A stretch of 64,000 bases of DNA, taken from Devosia sp. Lineage in GTDB: Bacteria; Pseudomonadota; Alphaproteobacteria; Rhizobiales; Devosiaceae. The notes below the pieces were generated by a model. It made no database searches. It worked only from the letters and a program-made list of their open reading frames with translations, and was not told where the DNA came from. A program made the translations under genes and the position numbers. The stretch lies in contig JADJPS010000005.1 of the NCBI GenBank assembly GCA_016713105.1, positions 215,051 to 279,050 of the forward strand. The letters are read 5' to 3'. Below are positions 7,914-16,125 of this stretch, one piece after another (the first letter of the stretch is position 1; every line of letters begins with the position of its first letter).

Positions 7914-9236
7914 TCAGGCGTCGGCATCGGCCGGCGCCTGTCGGCCGAGCTGTGGGAAGTCCATGGCCTCGACCCGGGCGATCAGCGCCTCGATCCGGTC
8001 GACCCGTTCCACATGCCGCTGTTCCATGGAAAAGTTCAGCGTCATGAACTCGCGGCCCGGGCAGAACGTCGAGATGTTGGACGAGGCGTGATAGGCACCG
8101 CAATAGATTGGCTCGATCATCCAGTCGGTGACCGGCCCCATCGTGTGATGCGGCGGCACCAGGGTGAGCACGTTGTCGGTGCGCCCGGAGAAGCGCCAGA
8201 AACGTTCGCCGTACAGGAACGGGAAGAAGCGGTGAATCCGTCGGTGCATGGCGAACAACGCCAGCACGCTCAACTGGAATGAGGTGATGTCCTTGTTCTC
8301 GATCTCGCTGAGAACGCGGTCGACGCCACGCACGTAGTCGACAAAGTCTTCCTTGTAGGGGAGCTTGGCCATAAGGGCGCGCACCCTGAAGAAGTCGTCG
8401 TCCGCAGCGGTGCGGTTGGTGTCGAGCATGGTGTAGGCGGCGGTGACCACTTCCTCGTTGAGGCGGCGGTCCTTGTCGGAATGCAGGGCGTGCGTCACCG
8501 CTGCGAAGTACAGGGACCGCTGGCGCACCCCGAGCCGATTGGCCAGCCGGCGCATGCGATCACGCCTCAGGGCAAGGGTGCGGAAGCCCCAGGCCTTTTC
8601 CTTCGGGGACAGCAGGTGAGCAAAGAACAGGTGGATCGCCGCACCGAGGCCGGCCTTCAGCACCCCCTTGAAGCGGGCGCCGAAACTCACCTTGTTGTCC
8701 TTGTTGGACTGGATGCCGTGCCCCGCGGTCTGCGAGCGCGACAGCAGTGCCGAATCGGAGCCTTCGAGCACGCAATGGGCAGCGCGCACCTGGATGATCG
8801 AAACCCGGCCCTCCCCGTCGGCGCCGCCCTTGCGCGTCGCCGCCATGAAGCGGAACAGCGGCAGGTCGGGATGATCGAAGATGTCGGCGCTCTTGGAGAT
8901 CCACTTGTCCGGATAGCCGTCGAACTCGTCCACCATTTCAACCGAGGTGATTGCCTCGAGCTGTGCGTCGGTGAACGGATGGCCCGGTCGCGCCCCCGCA
9001 AAGCCATGCGTCAGCTGCGGCGCCAGCGCCACGACCTGAGACGCCAGGTCCTTGAGCTTCTTCTTGTCGAAGGCCGCCTTGGAGAAGGCCGTGAAGAAGA
9101 TGGTGTCCTTGCCGGCATAGAGGAACCACTGGAAGTTCGTGAACAGCGCCTGCGGGTCCTTCTGGATGGCCGCGAAAGCGAGGTCGAGCGATGCGGCGTG
9201 ATCGCTGGCGAAGCTCGAGGACGAAAAGCTCTTCAT
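7914..9236 (-). CDS. Putative CAT/condensation-fold acyltransferase, distantly like WS/DGAT
   Basis: I do not recognise a named family outright. The 440-residue protein has the layout of wax-ester synthase/diacylglycerol acyltransferases. AHCVLEG at residues 153-159 sits where those enzymes carry HHxxxDG, followed by SDSALLSR. Further features are a long middle helix region and a C-terminal part (NVLTLVPPHHTMGPV, then NISTFCPGREFMTLNFS) resembling the second lobe. The first active-site His and the Asp are replaced by Ala and Glu, so activity is uncertain. The ATG at 9236 has no strong ribosome site. It converges on the EF-G-like gene and is divergent from the MFS genes. Confidence 0.5.
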   Translation of the reverse strand: MKSFSSSSFASDHAASLDLAFAAIQKDPQALFTNFQWFLYAGKDTIFFTAFSKAAFDKKKLKDLASQVVALAPQLTHGFAGARPGHPFTDAQLEAITSVEMVDEFDGYPDKWISKSADIFDHPDLPLFRFMAATRKGGADGEGRVSIIQVRAAHCVLEGSDSALLSRSQTAGHGIQSNKDNKVSFGARFKGVLKAGLGAAIHLFFAHLLSPKEKAWGFRTLALRRDRMRRLANRLGVRQRSLYFAAVTHALHSDKDRRLNEEVVTAAYTMLDTNRTAADDDFFRVRALMAKLPYKEDFVDYVRGVDRVLSEIENKDITSFQLSVLALFAMHRRIHRFFPFLYGERFWRFSGRTDNVLTLVPPHHTMGPVTDWMIEPIYCGAYHASSNISTFCPGREFMTLNFSMEQRHVERVDRIEALIARVEAMDFPQLGRQAPADADA

Positions 9237-9261
9237 CGTTTGACACCGAAGGTCTGCGTTT

Positions 9262-9297
9262 GTCCCTATAGGCCACGCAATCTGGCACAGGGTCAAC
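9262..9297 (-). promoter_or_regulatory. Possible sigma70-type promoter for the acyltransferase-like gene
   Basis: On the minus strand TTGACC is followed after about 18-19 nt by CCTATAG, roughly 30 nt before the ATG at 9236. The -35 element is good and the -10 only fair, so this is tentative. Confidence 0.3.
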
Positions 9298-9346
9298 GGG
9301 AGTGATTCATGTTGTTGCCGGTTGCACCGGCTTTCCGCTGCGCCTA

Positions 9347-9360
9347 AAGCTAAATAGCTT
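9347..9360. promoter_or_regulatory. Palindrome AAGCTA-AA-TAGCTT before the first MFS gene
   Basis: Perfect 6-bp arms with a 2-bp centre lie in a short AT-rich island, 35 bp before the TTG codon at 9395. It is a candidate regulator operator for the efflux genes. If translation really started at the GTG at 9302 this site would be coding, which is one reason to prefer the TTG start. Confidence 0.4.
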
Positions 9361-9394
9361 CAATCCTAACGTTGCTTCGCCCGAAGCGGGTTCC

Positions 9395-10795
9395 TTGCGC
9401 ATCATTCCTCTCGTCCTCGCGGTTGCCCTGTTCATGGAGAACATGGACTCGACGGTGATCGCCACATCGTTGCCGGCCATCGCAGCCGATATCGGGGCCG
9501 AACCGATCTCGCTGAAGCTCGCCCTGACCGCGTACTTCGTGGCACTCGCCATCTTCATTCCGCTTTCCGGGTGGGTGGCGGACCGGTTCGGGGCGCGCAA
9601 CGTCTTCCGCTGGGCGATCCTGGTGTTCATGGTGGGCTCCATCAGTTGCGCCTTCTCGTTCTCGCTCGAGACCTTCGTCGGCTCGCGATTCCTGCAGGGC
9701 ATGGGGGCCTCGATGATGACGCCGCTGGCCCGGCTGGTGCTGGTCAGGGCGACGCCGCGGACCGAACTGGTTTCGGCCATGGCGTGGCTGACGCTGCCGG
9801 CGCTGATCGGGCCGCTGACCGGTCCGCCGATCGGCGGGTTCCTCACCACCTATCTGAGCTGGCACTGGATCTTCTGGATCAACGTCCCGATCGGGATCCT
9901 GGGCATTGTCATGACCTCGATCTTCCTGCCCAGGATCGAGCCGCGCACGCCGCGACCGATCGACCTGGTGGGGTTCGTCCTCGCCGGCATCGCCTTTGCC
10001 GGCACCATCTTCGGCCTTTCGGTGATCAGCCTGCCCGCCATTCCGCTGGTGGCCGGATACATCGCGGTCGCTGTCGGGGGGATCGCCGGCCTCGCCTACT
10101 GGCGGCATAGCCGGCGGACCGAACACCCGTTGCTCGATCCCCGGCTGTTCTCCCGCTACCGGCTGTTCCGCAGCGCGATCATCGGCGGCTCGATCTTCCG
10201 CATCGGAGTCGGCGCGACGCCGTTCCTGCTGCCCCTGATGCTGCAGATCGCCTTCGGGATGACGCCATTCGAAAGCGGCCTCATCACCTTCGTGGGGGCG
10301 GTGGGTGCCATGCTGAGCAAGTTCGGGGCGGAACGCATGTTCGCCGGTTTCGGCTTTCCGCGCGTCCTCGTCACTGCAGCCATTGCGGGATGCCTGTCAC
10401 TCGGGGTGATCGGGTTCTTCGGGCCGGAGACGCCCCACCTGATCCTGTATGCCGTGCTGCTGACCACCGGATTGTTGCGCTCCATGTTCTTCACCGGGGT
10501 CAACGCCCTCGGCTTCGCCGACGTCGAGGAGCAGGACGCCAGCCAGGCGACGGCAATCTCGGCCGTCAGCCAGCAGCTGAGCATTGCGCTGGGCGTCGCG
10601 GTGGCCGGTGGGGCGCTGGAACTGAGCGCTCGCCTGGCCGGCGGCGGATTGACGCTCGAAGCTTTCCACTTCGCCTGGTTCGTGGTGGCCGGCGTGTCGC
10701 TGCTGAGCGCGATACCGTTCCTGAAGCTGCCGCCCGATGCCGGCAGCGACGTCTCGGGACATCGCGCCAAGCTGCTCAAGCCCGCCGAAGGCTGA
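9395..10795 (+). CDS. DHA2-type MFS drug-efflux transporter, copy 1
   Basis: This is a major facilitator of the 14-helix DHA2 (EmrB/QacA-like) type, which exports toxic compounds by proton antiport. LVLAVALFMENMDSTVIATS forms helix 1 with the conserved Asp, GWVADRFGARNVFRWA is motif A, and SRFLQGMGASMMTPLARLVL follows. From TTG 9395 it has 466 residues and lines up from its first residues with the downstream copy (MSSLRLTPL). The only other in-frame start is GTG 9302, which would add 31 residues of no membrane character and bury an upstream palindrome. No periplasmic adaptor gene is adjacent. Confidence 0.88.
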   Translation: MRIIPLVLAVALFMENMDSTVIATSLPAIAADIGAEPISLKLALTAYFVALAIFIPLSGWVADRFGARNVFRWAILVFMVGSISCAFSFSLETFVGSRFLQGMGASMMTPLARLVLVRATPRTELVSAMAWLTLPALIGPLTGPPIGGFLTTYLSWHWIFWINVPIGILGIVMTSIFLPRIEPRTPRPIDLVGFVLAGIAFAGTIFGLSVISLPAIPLVAGYIAVAVGGIAGLAYWRHSRRTEHPLLDPRLFSRYRLFRSAIIGGSIFRIGVGATPFLLPLMLQIAFGMTPFESGLITFVGAVGAMLSKFGAERMFAGFGFPRVLVTAAIAGCLSLGVIGFFGPETPHLILYAVLLTTGLLRSMFFTGVNALGFADVEEQDASQATAISAVSQQLSIALGVAVAGGALELSARLAGGGLTLEAFHFAWFVVAGVSLLSAIPFLKLPPDAGSDVSGHRAKLLKPAEG

Positions 10796-10877
10796 GACCG
10801 GGCAGCGGTTCGATCGGACAGGGACAGGGAACACCTCAAGTGCTAGAGCAACTGCCGCAAACCTGTCTCCGGACCCC

Positions 10878-12284
10878 ATGTCCTCGCTCCGCCTGACCCC
10901 GCTGATCCTCGCCGTCGCGCTGTTCATGGAAAACATGGACTCGACGGTGATCGCCACCTCGCTCGCCGCCATCGCGCACGACATCGGCACCGAGCCGACT
11001 GCGCTCAAGCTGGCCATGACCTCCTACCTCGTGGCGCTCGCCATCTTCATTCCGATCTCGAGCTGGATGGCGGATCGCTTCGGGGCGCGGCAGGTGTTCC
11101 GCTGGGCCATGATCGTGTTCATCGTCGGATCGGTGTTTTGCGCGATATCGGACTCGCTGCTGACTTTCGTGCTGTCGCGCTTCCTGCAGGGCGTCGGAGG
11201 CGCCATGATGACCCCGGTGGCGCGGCTGGTGCTGGTGCGCGTCACGCCGCGCAACCAGTTGGTCGACGCCATGGCCTGGCTCAGCATTCCGGGCCTCGTC
11301 GGCCCGATCGTCGGCCCGCCGGTCGGCGGCTTCATCACCACCTACTGGAGCTGGCACTGGATCTTCCTGATCAACGTGCCGATCGGCATAGCCGGCGTGG
11401 TTCTCGTCAACCTGTTCCTGCCCGACTGGCAGCGCAGTGCGTCGCGCCGCATGGACTTGGTGGGCTTCCTGCTCGTCGGTACGGCCTTTGCCGGCTGGGT
11501 ATTCGGTATCTCGGTGCTGACCCTTCCGGCGCTGCCGGTCAGCTATGGCATCGCCGCCCTGGTCGGCGGTACGCTCGCGGCAGCGATCTACCTGTGGCAC
11601 TTCCGGCGCACCGAATTCCCGCTGCTGGATCTCAGGATCTTCCGGCTGCCGCTGTTCCGCGCCACCGTGATCGCCGGAGCATTCTTCCGTCTGGGCGTCG
11701 GCGCCACACCGTTCCTGTTCCCGCTGATGTTGCAGCTGGCCTTCGGGCATAGCCCGTTCGAAAGCGGCATGATCAGCTTCGCCGGGGCGGTGGGTGCCTT
11801 CATCGCCAAGTTCCTGGCGGAGCGGGTGATCCAGCGGCTGGGATTCCGCTCGACTCTGGTCTGGTCGACCTTCGTGACCGTGCTCGGCATCTACGGCATG
11901 GCGCTCTATACCATCGACACGCCGATACCGCTGGTCCTCACCATCCTTGCCGTGACCGGCTTCTACCAGTCGATGTTCTGGACCGCGACCCACGCCTTCA
12001 CCTTTGCCGATGTCTCCGACAAGGATGCCGGTCAGGCCAATGTCATCAGCCAGGTCGGCGTGCAGCTGTCGCTCGCCTGCGGCGTCGCGCTCGGCGGCGG
12101 GATGCTGGAGTTCTCGCACCTCGTCTCGGGCGGCGCGACGCCCTCGGTCGCCGATTTTCACACCGCATTCTGGGTCGTCGGCACCGTCGCGCTGGTCGCG
12201 ACTGCGATCTTTCTCCGCCTGCCGCGCCATGCCGGCAACGCCATCTCCGGTCATCGCGCCGCCGAGCCGCAGGCAGGCGAATAG
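10878..12284 (+). CDS. DHA2-type MFS drug-efflux transporter, copy 2
   Basis: The 468-residue protein is a close paralogue of the preceding transporter throughout: helix 1 (LILAVALFMENMDSTVIATS), motif A (SWMADRFGARQVFRWA) and the later FRLGVGATPFLFPLMLQLAFG all match in place. The ATG at 10878 is clear from alignment to that copy. With 82 bp between them and no obvious promoter, the two are probably one transcript, arising by tandem duplication. They could form two homodimer-independent pumps with different substrates. Confidence 0.9.
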   Translation: MSSLRLTPLILAVALFMENMDSTVIATSLAAIAHDIGTEPTALKLAMTSYLVALAIFIPISSWMADRFGARQVFRWAMIVFIVGSVFCAISDSLLTFVLSRFLQGVGGAMMTPVARLVLVRVTPRNQLVDAMAWLSIPGLVGPIVGPPVGGFITTYWSWHWIFLINVPIGIAGVVLVNLFLPDWQRSASRRMDLVGFLLVGTAFAGWVFGISVLTLPALPVSYGIAALVGGTLAAAIYLWHFRRTEFPLLDLRIFRLPLFRATVIAGAFFRLGVGATPFLFPLMLQLAFGHSPFESGMISFAGAVGAFIAKFLAERVIQRLGFRSTLVWSTFVTVLGIYGMALYTIDTPIPLVLTILAVTGFYQSMFWTATHAFTFADVSDKDAGQANVISQVGVQLSLACGVALGGGMLEFSHLVSGGATPSVADFHTAFWVVGTVALVATAIFLRLPRHAGNAISGHRAAEPQAGE

Positions 12285-12526
12285 GCTCCAGCGGCCCCCG
12301 GCGAGTGGACAGATCTGTTCATCAACGTGACCAAAACACGGCGAACGCACAAGCGATCTGTTATATTTCAAATACTTACCGCATCCTCTGCTGTGCCGGG
12401 ATTCCTCTATCCCCCAATCCCCCCGCCCCCGCCCCGGTCCGGCGCCTGGCGATGAAGGGCGCGCCAATACCGGACATGGTTGCGGGCGAAGTCGGCCGAC
12501 CGCATGTTCGCCCCATGGAGGCAAAC

Positions 12527-13090
12527 ATGCTGATTCTCATCGCCGGACTGATCCTGTTCTTTGGCATCCACCTGATCCGGGTCGTGGCGCCGGGCCTGCG
12601 TGCCGCCCAGATTGCGGCCAACGAGCGCCGCTGGAAGGGGATCTACGCGCTGATCTCGCTTGCCGGCCTCGGGCTGATCATCTGGGGGTGGATCGCTTAC
12701 CGCGGCGAGGCGCCCGAGCTCTACGAGCCGCCGACCTGGGGACGACACCTGGCGATGCTGCTGGTGTGGGCCGGCTTCGTCCTCGTCGGCGCCGCCAACG
12801 CCCCCGCCGGACGCATCAAGTACTTCGTCAAGCACCCGATGCTCACCGGCGTATTCCTGTGGGCCGTGGCGCACCTGGCAACCAACGGCGATCTGGCCTC
12901 GGTGCTGCTGTTCGGCGGCTTTGCCGCCTATACGCTGATCGACCGGCTGGCGGTGATTCCGCGCGGCGATCCGGCGCCCGCCATCGTTTCGACGCGCAGC
13001 GACCTCGTCGCGCTGCTGGTCGGCACGGTGCTGTACGGCGTCTTCGCTTTCCTGCTGCACGGGCTGCTGTTCGGCGTCAGCCCGTACTGA
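12527..13090 (+). CDS. NnrU family membrane protein
   Basis: The 187-residue protein has about six membrane helices and the NnrU pattern MLILIAGLILFFGIHLIRV at the start, then RLKGIY-like and YFVKHPMLTGVFLWAVAHL with the conserved His residues. NnrU was named from nitric-oxide/nitrite gene clusters in rhizobia, but family members also occur elsewhere, and here no nitrogen-oxide genes are near. ATG 12527 is chosen because GGAGG lies 6 nt before it; a possible ATG at 12515 would remove that spacing. The 240-bp gap upstream holds an AT-rich stretch (12358-12378) that may be its promoter. Confidence 0.82.
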   Translation: MLILIAGLILFFGIHLIRVVAPGLRAAQIAANERRWKGIYALISLAGLGLIIWGWIAYRGEAPELYEPPTWGRHLAMLLVWAGFVLVGAANAPAGRIKYFVKHPMLTGVFLWAVAHLATNGDLASVLLFGGFAAYTLIDRLAVIPRGDPAPAIVSTRSDLVALLVGTVLYGVFAFLLHGLLFGVSPY

Positions 13091-13105
13091 GTGCGGGAGT
13101 CGGCC

Positions 13106-13525
13106 TCAGCTCATCACGCGGATGGTGGTGTTCTCGGCTCCGACCTGCTTGACCAGATCGAACAGTGCCTGGGCGTTGTCCGGGTGCAGGCGGACGCAGC
13201 CATGCGAGGCGATGCTGCCCAGGTTCTTGAGGTCGGTAGTGCCGTGGATGGCGTATCCCCCGTGGAAGAAGATCGAGTAGGGCATTGGCGCCCCATCGTA
13301 TTTCTTCGAGTGATACTTGCGGTACATGCGTGTGACGTCATAGCGGCCGGTCGGTGTCTCGTAGCCCTTGCGGCCGGTCGAGACGTCGAAGCTGTGGGTC
13401 GGCGCCCCGTCCACGGCCACCCACATCCTCTGTTCCGAGATGTCGACGACGATGAAAATGTTCGCGGCAAAGGCGGGTGTGGCCAGCAACCCGAAAACGA
13501 GGCCAAGAAGAACGCGACGCAACAT
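13106..13525 (-). CDS. L,D-transpeptidase (YkuD domain), small secreted form
   Basis: A signal peptide (MLRRVLLGLVFGLLATPAFA) precedes a single YkuD domain of about 120 residues. The catalytic signature is complete: HGTTDLKNLGSIASHGCVRL, with the first His, the SHGC nucleophile and the Arg. Such enzymes make 3-3 cross-links in peptidoglycan or attach proteins to it, in the periplasm. It is one of the smallest kinds, with no LysM or other cell-wall-binding domain. It converges on the NnrU gene with a 15-bp gap. A single TTAAC half-site lies about 60 bp upstream of the start. Confidence 0.92.
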   Translation of the reverse strand: MLRRVLLGLVFGLLATPAFAANIFIVVDISEQRMWVAVDGAPTHSFDVSTGRKGYETPTGRYDVTRMYRKYHSKKYDGAPMPYSIFFHGGYAIHGTTDLKNLGSIASHGCVRLHPDNAQALFDLVKQVGAENTTIRVMS

Positions 13526-13676
13526 CTGCTACAAGCCCCCGGTACGCAGGCCGCAATGCTGCTACACTTGCATTGCCCGAGCGTTAACGACAGACGGGTT
13601 CACGCGCATGTGAGCCCCGCCTGAGGGCGGTCTGCAGCCGCCCGCAAGGGATTTGCTTTCGCTGGGACGGGTCACT

Positions 13677-14501
13677 ATGGTGCCCGCGGCTTCCCGTACC
13701 CCGAACCCCGACAAGATGACCAACGACAATATTATCCGCGAGATCGACGACGAACTGCGCAGCGACCGGATGCGCGCGCTGTGGCGGCAGTTCGGTCCCT
13801 ATGTGATCGGCGCCGCCGTGGCCGTGGTCGTTCTCGTGGCGGTCAACGAGGGCTGGACCTGGTGGCAGAACTCCAGTGCCGCCCGCTCCTCCGACCAGTT
13901 CTATGCCGCCCTCGAGATTGTCGATGGTACCGATGTGGCGGCCGCCCAGGCGGCGCTCGAGAAAGTGGCAGCCGAGGGCTCCGGGGGCTACCCCACACTG
14001 GCGCGCTTCCGCCAGGCGGCCCTGTTGCTCAAGGATGACAAGACGGCCGAAGCGGTGGCCGCCTACGACGCTCTCGCGGCCAGGGAGAGCAATGTCCATT
14101 TGCGCGACCTGGCGCTGGTGATGGCAGGTCTCGCGCTGGTCGACGGCGGCGATGTCGGCCAGGTGGAATTGCGCGTCGGCGGCCTCGACACCGCGGACAA
14201 TCCGCTCCGTAACGCGGCACGGGAGGCGCTGGGGCTGGCCAGGTACGCCACGGGAGACATCGACGGCGCACGCGTGGCCTTCGAAGCAATCCTTGCCGAC
14301 CCGCTGGCCTCGCAGGAAACCCGCAGCAAGCTGCAGGTCTACCTGCAGCAACTGATTGCCGAGGGGGCGGTCGACCCCAGTGCCGACGCGTCAGCCTTCG
14401 TCGGCGACGCTCCGTCGGTGGGAGATGCTCCGGCACTCGACACCGTCGAGCCGGCACCGGCCGACGCAGCCGCTCCTGCCGGGACCACCCCGCAGTACTG
14501 A
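13677..14501 (+). CDS. TPR-type YfgM-like membrane protein
   Basis: A cytoplasmic N-terminus (NIIREIDDELRSDRMRALW), one membrane helix at about residues 40-58 and a periplasmic helical-repeat region of about 160 residues match YfgM-type proteins, which assist periplasmic proteins leaving SecYEG. The tail is acidic and rich in Ala/Pro. The neighbour der fits: in enterobacteria the order is yfgM-bamB-der, but here no bamB lies between. ATG 13677 follows GGGACGGG; an ATG at 13716 (MTNDNIIREI) is an alternative with a weaker ribosome site. The 118-bp gap to der holds a strong hairpin. Confidence 0.75.
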   Translation: MVPAASRTPNPDKMTNDNIIREIDDELRSDRMRALWRQFGPYVIGAAVAVVVLVAVNEGWTWWQNSSAARSSDQFYAALEIVDGTDVAAAQAALEKVAAEGSGGYPTLARFRQAALLLKDDKTAEAVAAYDALAARESNVHLRDLALVMAGLALVDGGDVGQVELRVGGLDTADNPLRNAAREALGLARYATGDIDGARVAFEAILADPLASQETRSKLQVYLQQLIAEGAVDPSADASAFVGDAPSVGDAPALDTVEPAPADAAAPAGTTPQY

Positions 14502-14520
14502 TCGCCGTCCGTTCTCGATC

Positions 14521-14545
14521 GGGCCCTCGCAGTACGCGGGGGCCC
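14521..14545 (+). other. Strong GC-rich stem-loop between the YfgM-like gene and der
   Basis: Arms GGGCCCTCGC and GCGGGGGCCC pair over ten positions with one G-T wobble around a 5-nt loop. No T-run follows, so it is not a textbook terminator. It may stabilise the upstream mRNA or limit read-through into der. Confidence 0.5.
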
Positions 14546-14619
14546 GCTGCATTTCCCGCTACCCCCCGGCGCGCCGAGTGGGGTAACGATCAAGTCCTCG
14601 ACAAGCGAGCAGGCCCGCC

Positions 14620-16050
14620 ATGACCGTCACCGTCGCCATCGTCGGCCGCCCCAATGTGGGGAAATCCACGCTCTTCAACCGGCTGGTGGGGCGAAAGATC
14701 GCGCTCGTCGACGATACCCCGGGCGTCACCCGCGACCGCCGCGAGGCCGAGGGTCGGATCGGCGACCTGCGCTTCAAGGTACTGGATACCGCCGGCTACG
14801 AGGACCGCACCGACGGTTCGATCGAGGACCGGATGCGCCAGCAGACCGAGATCGCGATCCGCGATGCCGACGTCATCCTGTTCATGATCGATGCCAGGGC
14901 GGGTGTCACGCCTCTCGACGAGCGCTTCGCCCAGGTGTTGCGCCGCGCCGGCAAGGACGTGCACCTGATCGGCAACAAGGCCGAGGGCAAGGCGGCGGAC
15001 CCCGGCCTGATGGAGGCCTATGCGCTCGGTTTCGGCGAACCGGTGGCGCTTTCGGCCGAGCACGGGCTCGGCCTCGCCGACCTGCATGCCATCGTCTCGA
15101 AGGCCGTCGACGCCGCCGCCGAGAAGGCAGCGGCGGCGACCCCGGTGCTCGACCAGTTGCCCGAGGTGGATGTCGATCTGCCGCCCGATGACGGCACCAC
15201 GGAGGAGGGGCCGGCCAAACGCTGGGATCCCAGGCGCCACCTCAATGTCGCGTTCATGGGCCGGCCGAACGCCGGCAAGTCGACGCTGATCAACCACATG
15301 GTGGGCGAGGAGCGGCTGCTTACCGGGCCGGAGGCGGGGATCACCCGCGACTCGATCCTGGTGCCATGGGACTACGAGGGCCGCACCATCAACCTCGTCG
15401 ATACTGCCGGCATGCGGCGCAAGGCGCGCATCTCGGAAAAGCTCGAGAAGCTCGCCGTTTCCGATTCTCTGCGCTCCATCCAGTACGCCGAGGTGGTGGT
15501 GCTGCTGCTCGATGCGGCGATTCCGTTCGAAAAGCAGGACCTGGCGCTGGCCGATCTGGTCGAGCGTGAGGGCCGCGCCATGGTCATCGCCGTCAACAAG
15601 TGGGACACCGTCGAGGACAAGAACAAGGCGCTGGCCGAACTGCGCGAGCAATGCGAGCGCTACCTGCCGCAGCTCAAGGGCATTCCGCTGGTCACCATCT
15701 CCGGGCTGCAGGGCCGCAACATCGACAAGCTGATGGCGGCGATCTTCGCGGTCGAGCGCAAGTGGAACAGCCATGTGTCGACGGCGCGGCTCAACCGCTG
15801 GCTTGCCGGCATGACCGAGAGCCATCCGCCGCCGGCGGTCTCCGGCCGGCGGCTGAAGCTGCGCTACATGACGCAGGCCAAGATCCGGCCGCCGAGTTTC
15901 ATCCTGTTCGCCTCGCGGCCCGATGCGCTGCCCGGTGCCTACCAGCGCTACCTGGTCAACGGCTTGCGCGACGCCTTCGACATGCCGGGGACGCCGATCC
16001 GGCTGTGGGTCAGGGGCGGCAAGAACCCGTTCGACAAGAGGGACGATTGA
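14620..16050 (+). CDS. der: Ribosome assembly GTPase Der
   Basis: Der (EngA) is an essential double GTPase that helps mature the 50S subunit. The 476-residue protein has both G domains: GRPNVGKSTLFNRLVG at residues 7-22 with DTAGYE, and GRPNAGKSTLINHMVG near residue 215 with DTAGMRRKARI and NKWD. The C-terminal KH-like domain runs from about residue 385 to the end (RLNRWLAGM, PPSFILFASRPDALP). Length and motifs are normal. The start ATG at 14620 gives the usual TVTVAIVGRPNVGK opening. It lies between the YfgM-like gene and a CNNM/CBS gene. Confidence 0.96.
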   Translation: MTVTVAIVGRPNVGKSTLFNRLVGRKIALVDDTPGVTRDRREAEGRIGDLRFKVLDTAGYEDRTDGSIEDRMRQQTEIAIRDADVILFMIDARAGVTPLDERFAQVLRRAGKDVHLIGNKAEGKAADPGLMEAYALGFGEPVALSAEHGLGLADLHAIVSKAVDAAAEKAAAATPVLDQLPEVDVDLPPDDGTTEEGPAKRWDPRRHLNVAFMGRPNAGKSTLINHMVGEERLLTGPEAGITRDSILVPWDYEGRTINLVDTAGMRRKARISEKLEKLAVSDSLRSIQYAEVVVLLLDAAIPFEKQDLALADLVEREGRAMVIAVNKWDTVEDKNKALAELREQCERYLPQLKGIPLVTISGLQGRNIDKLMAAIFAVERKWNSHVSTARLNRWLAGMTESHPPPAVSGRRLKLRYMTQAKIRPPSFILFASRPDALPGAYQRYLVNGLRDAFDMPGTPIRLWVRGGKNPFDKRDD

Positions 16051-16125
16051 CGACCGCGCAAATAGCTCTTCGCGTTTGCGTGATCTGCCGCTATATTTCG
16101 TTGCTCCCAAGCGACCCGATGCTGA

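Noticed and set aside
12358..12400. tRNA-like sequence at the AT-rich stretch near 12.36 kb
   Set aside because: No acceptor, D or T arms could be formed; a promoter region is more likely. No tRNA was found anywhere in the window.
10836..12524. Minus-strand frame of 562 codons opposite the second MFS gene
   Set aside because: It has the composition of a GC-rich shadow frame and crosses the well-supported transporter.
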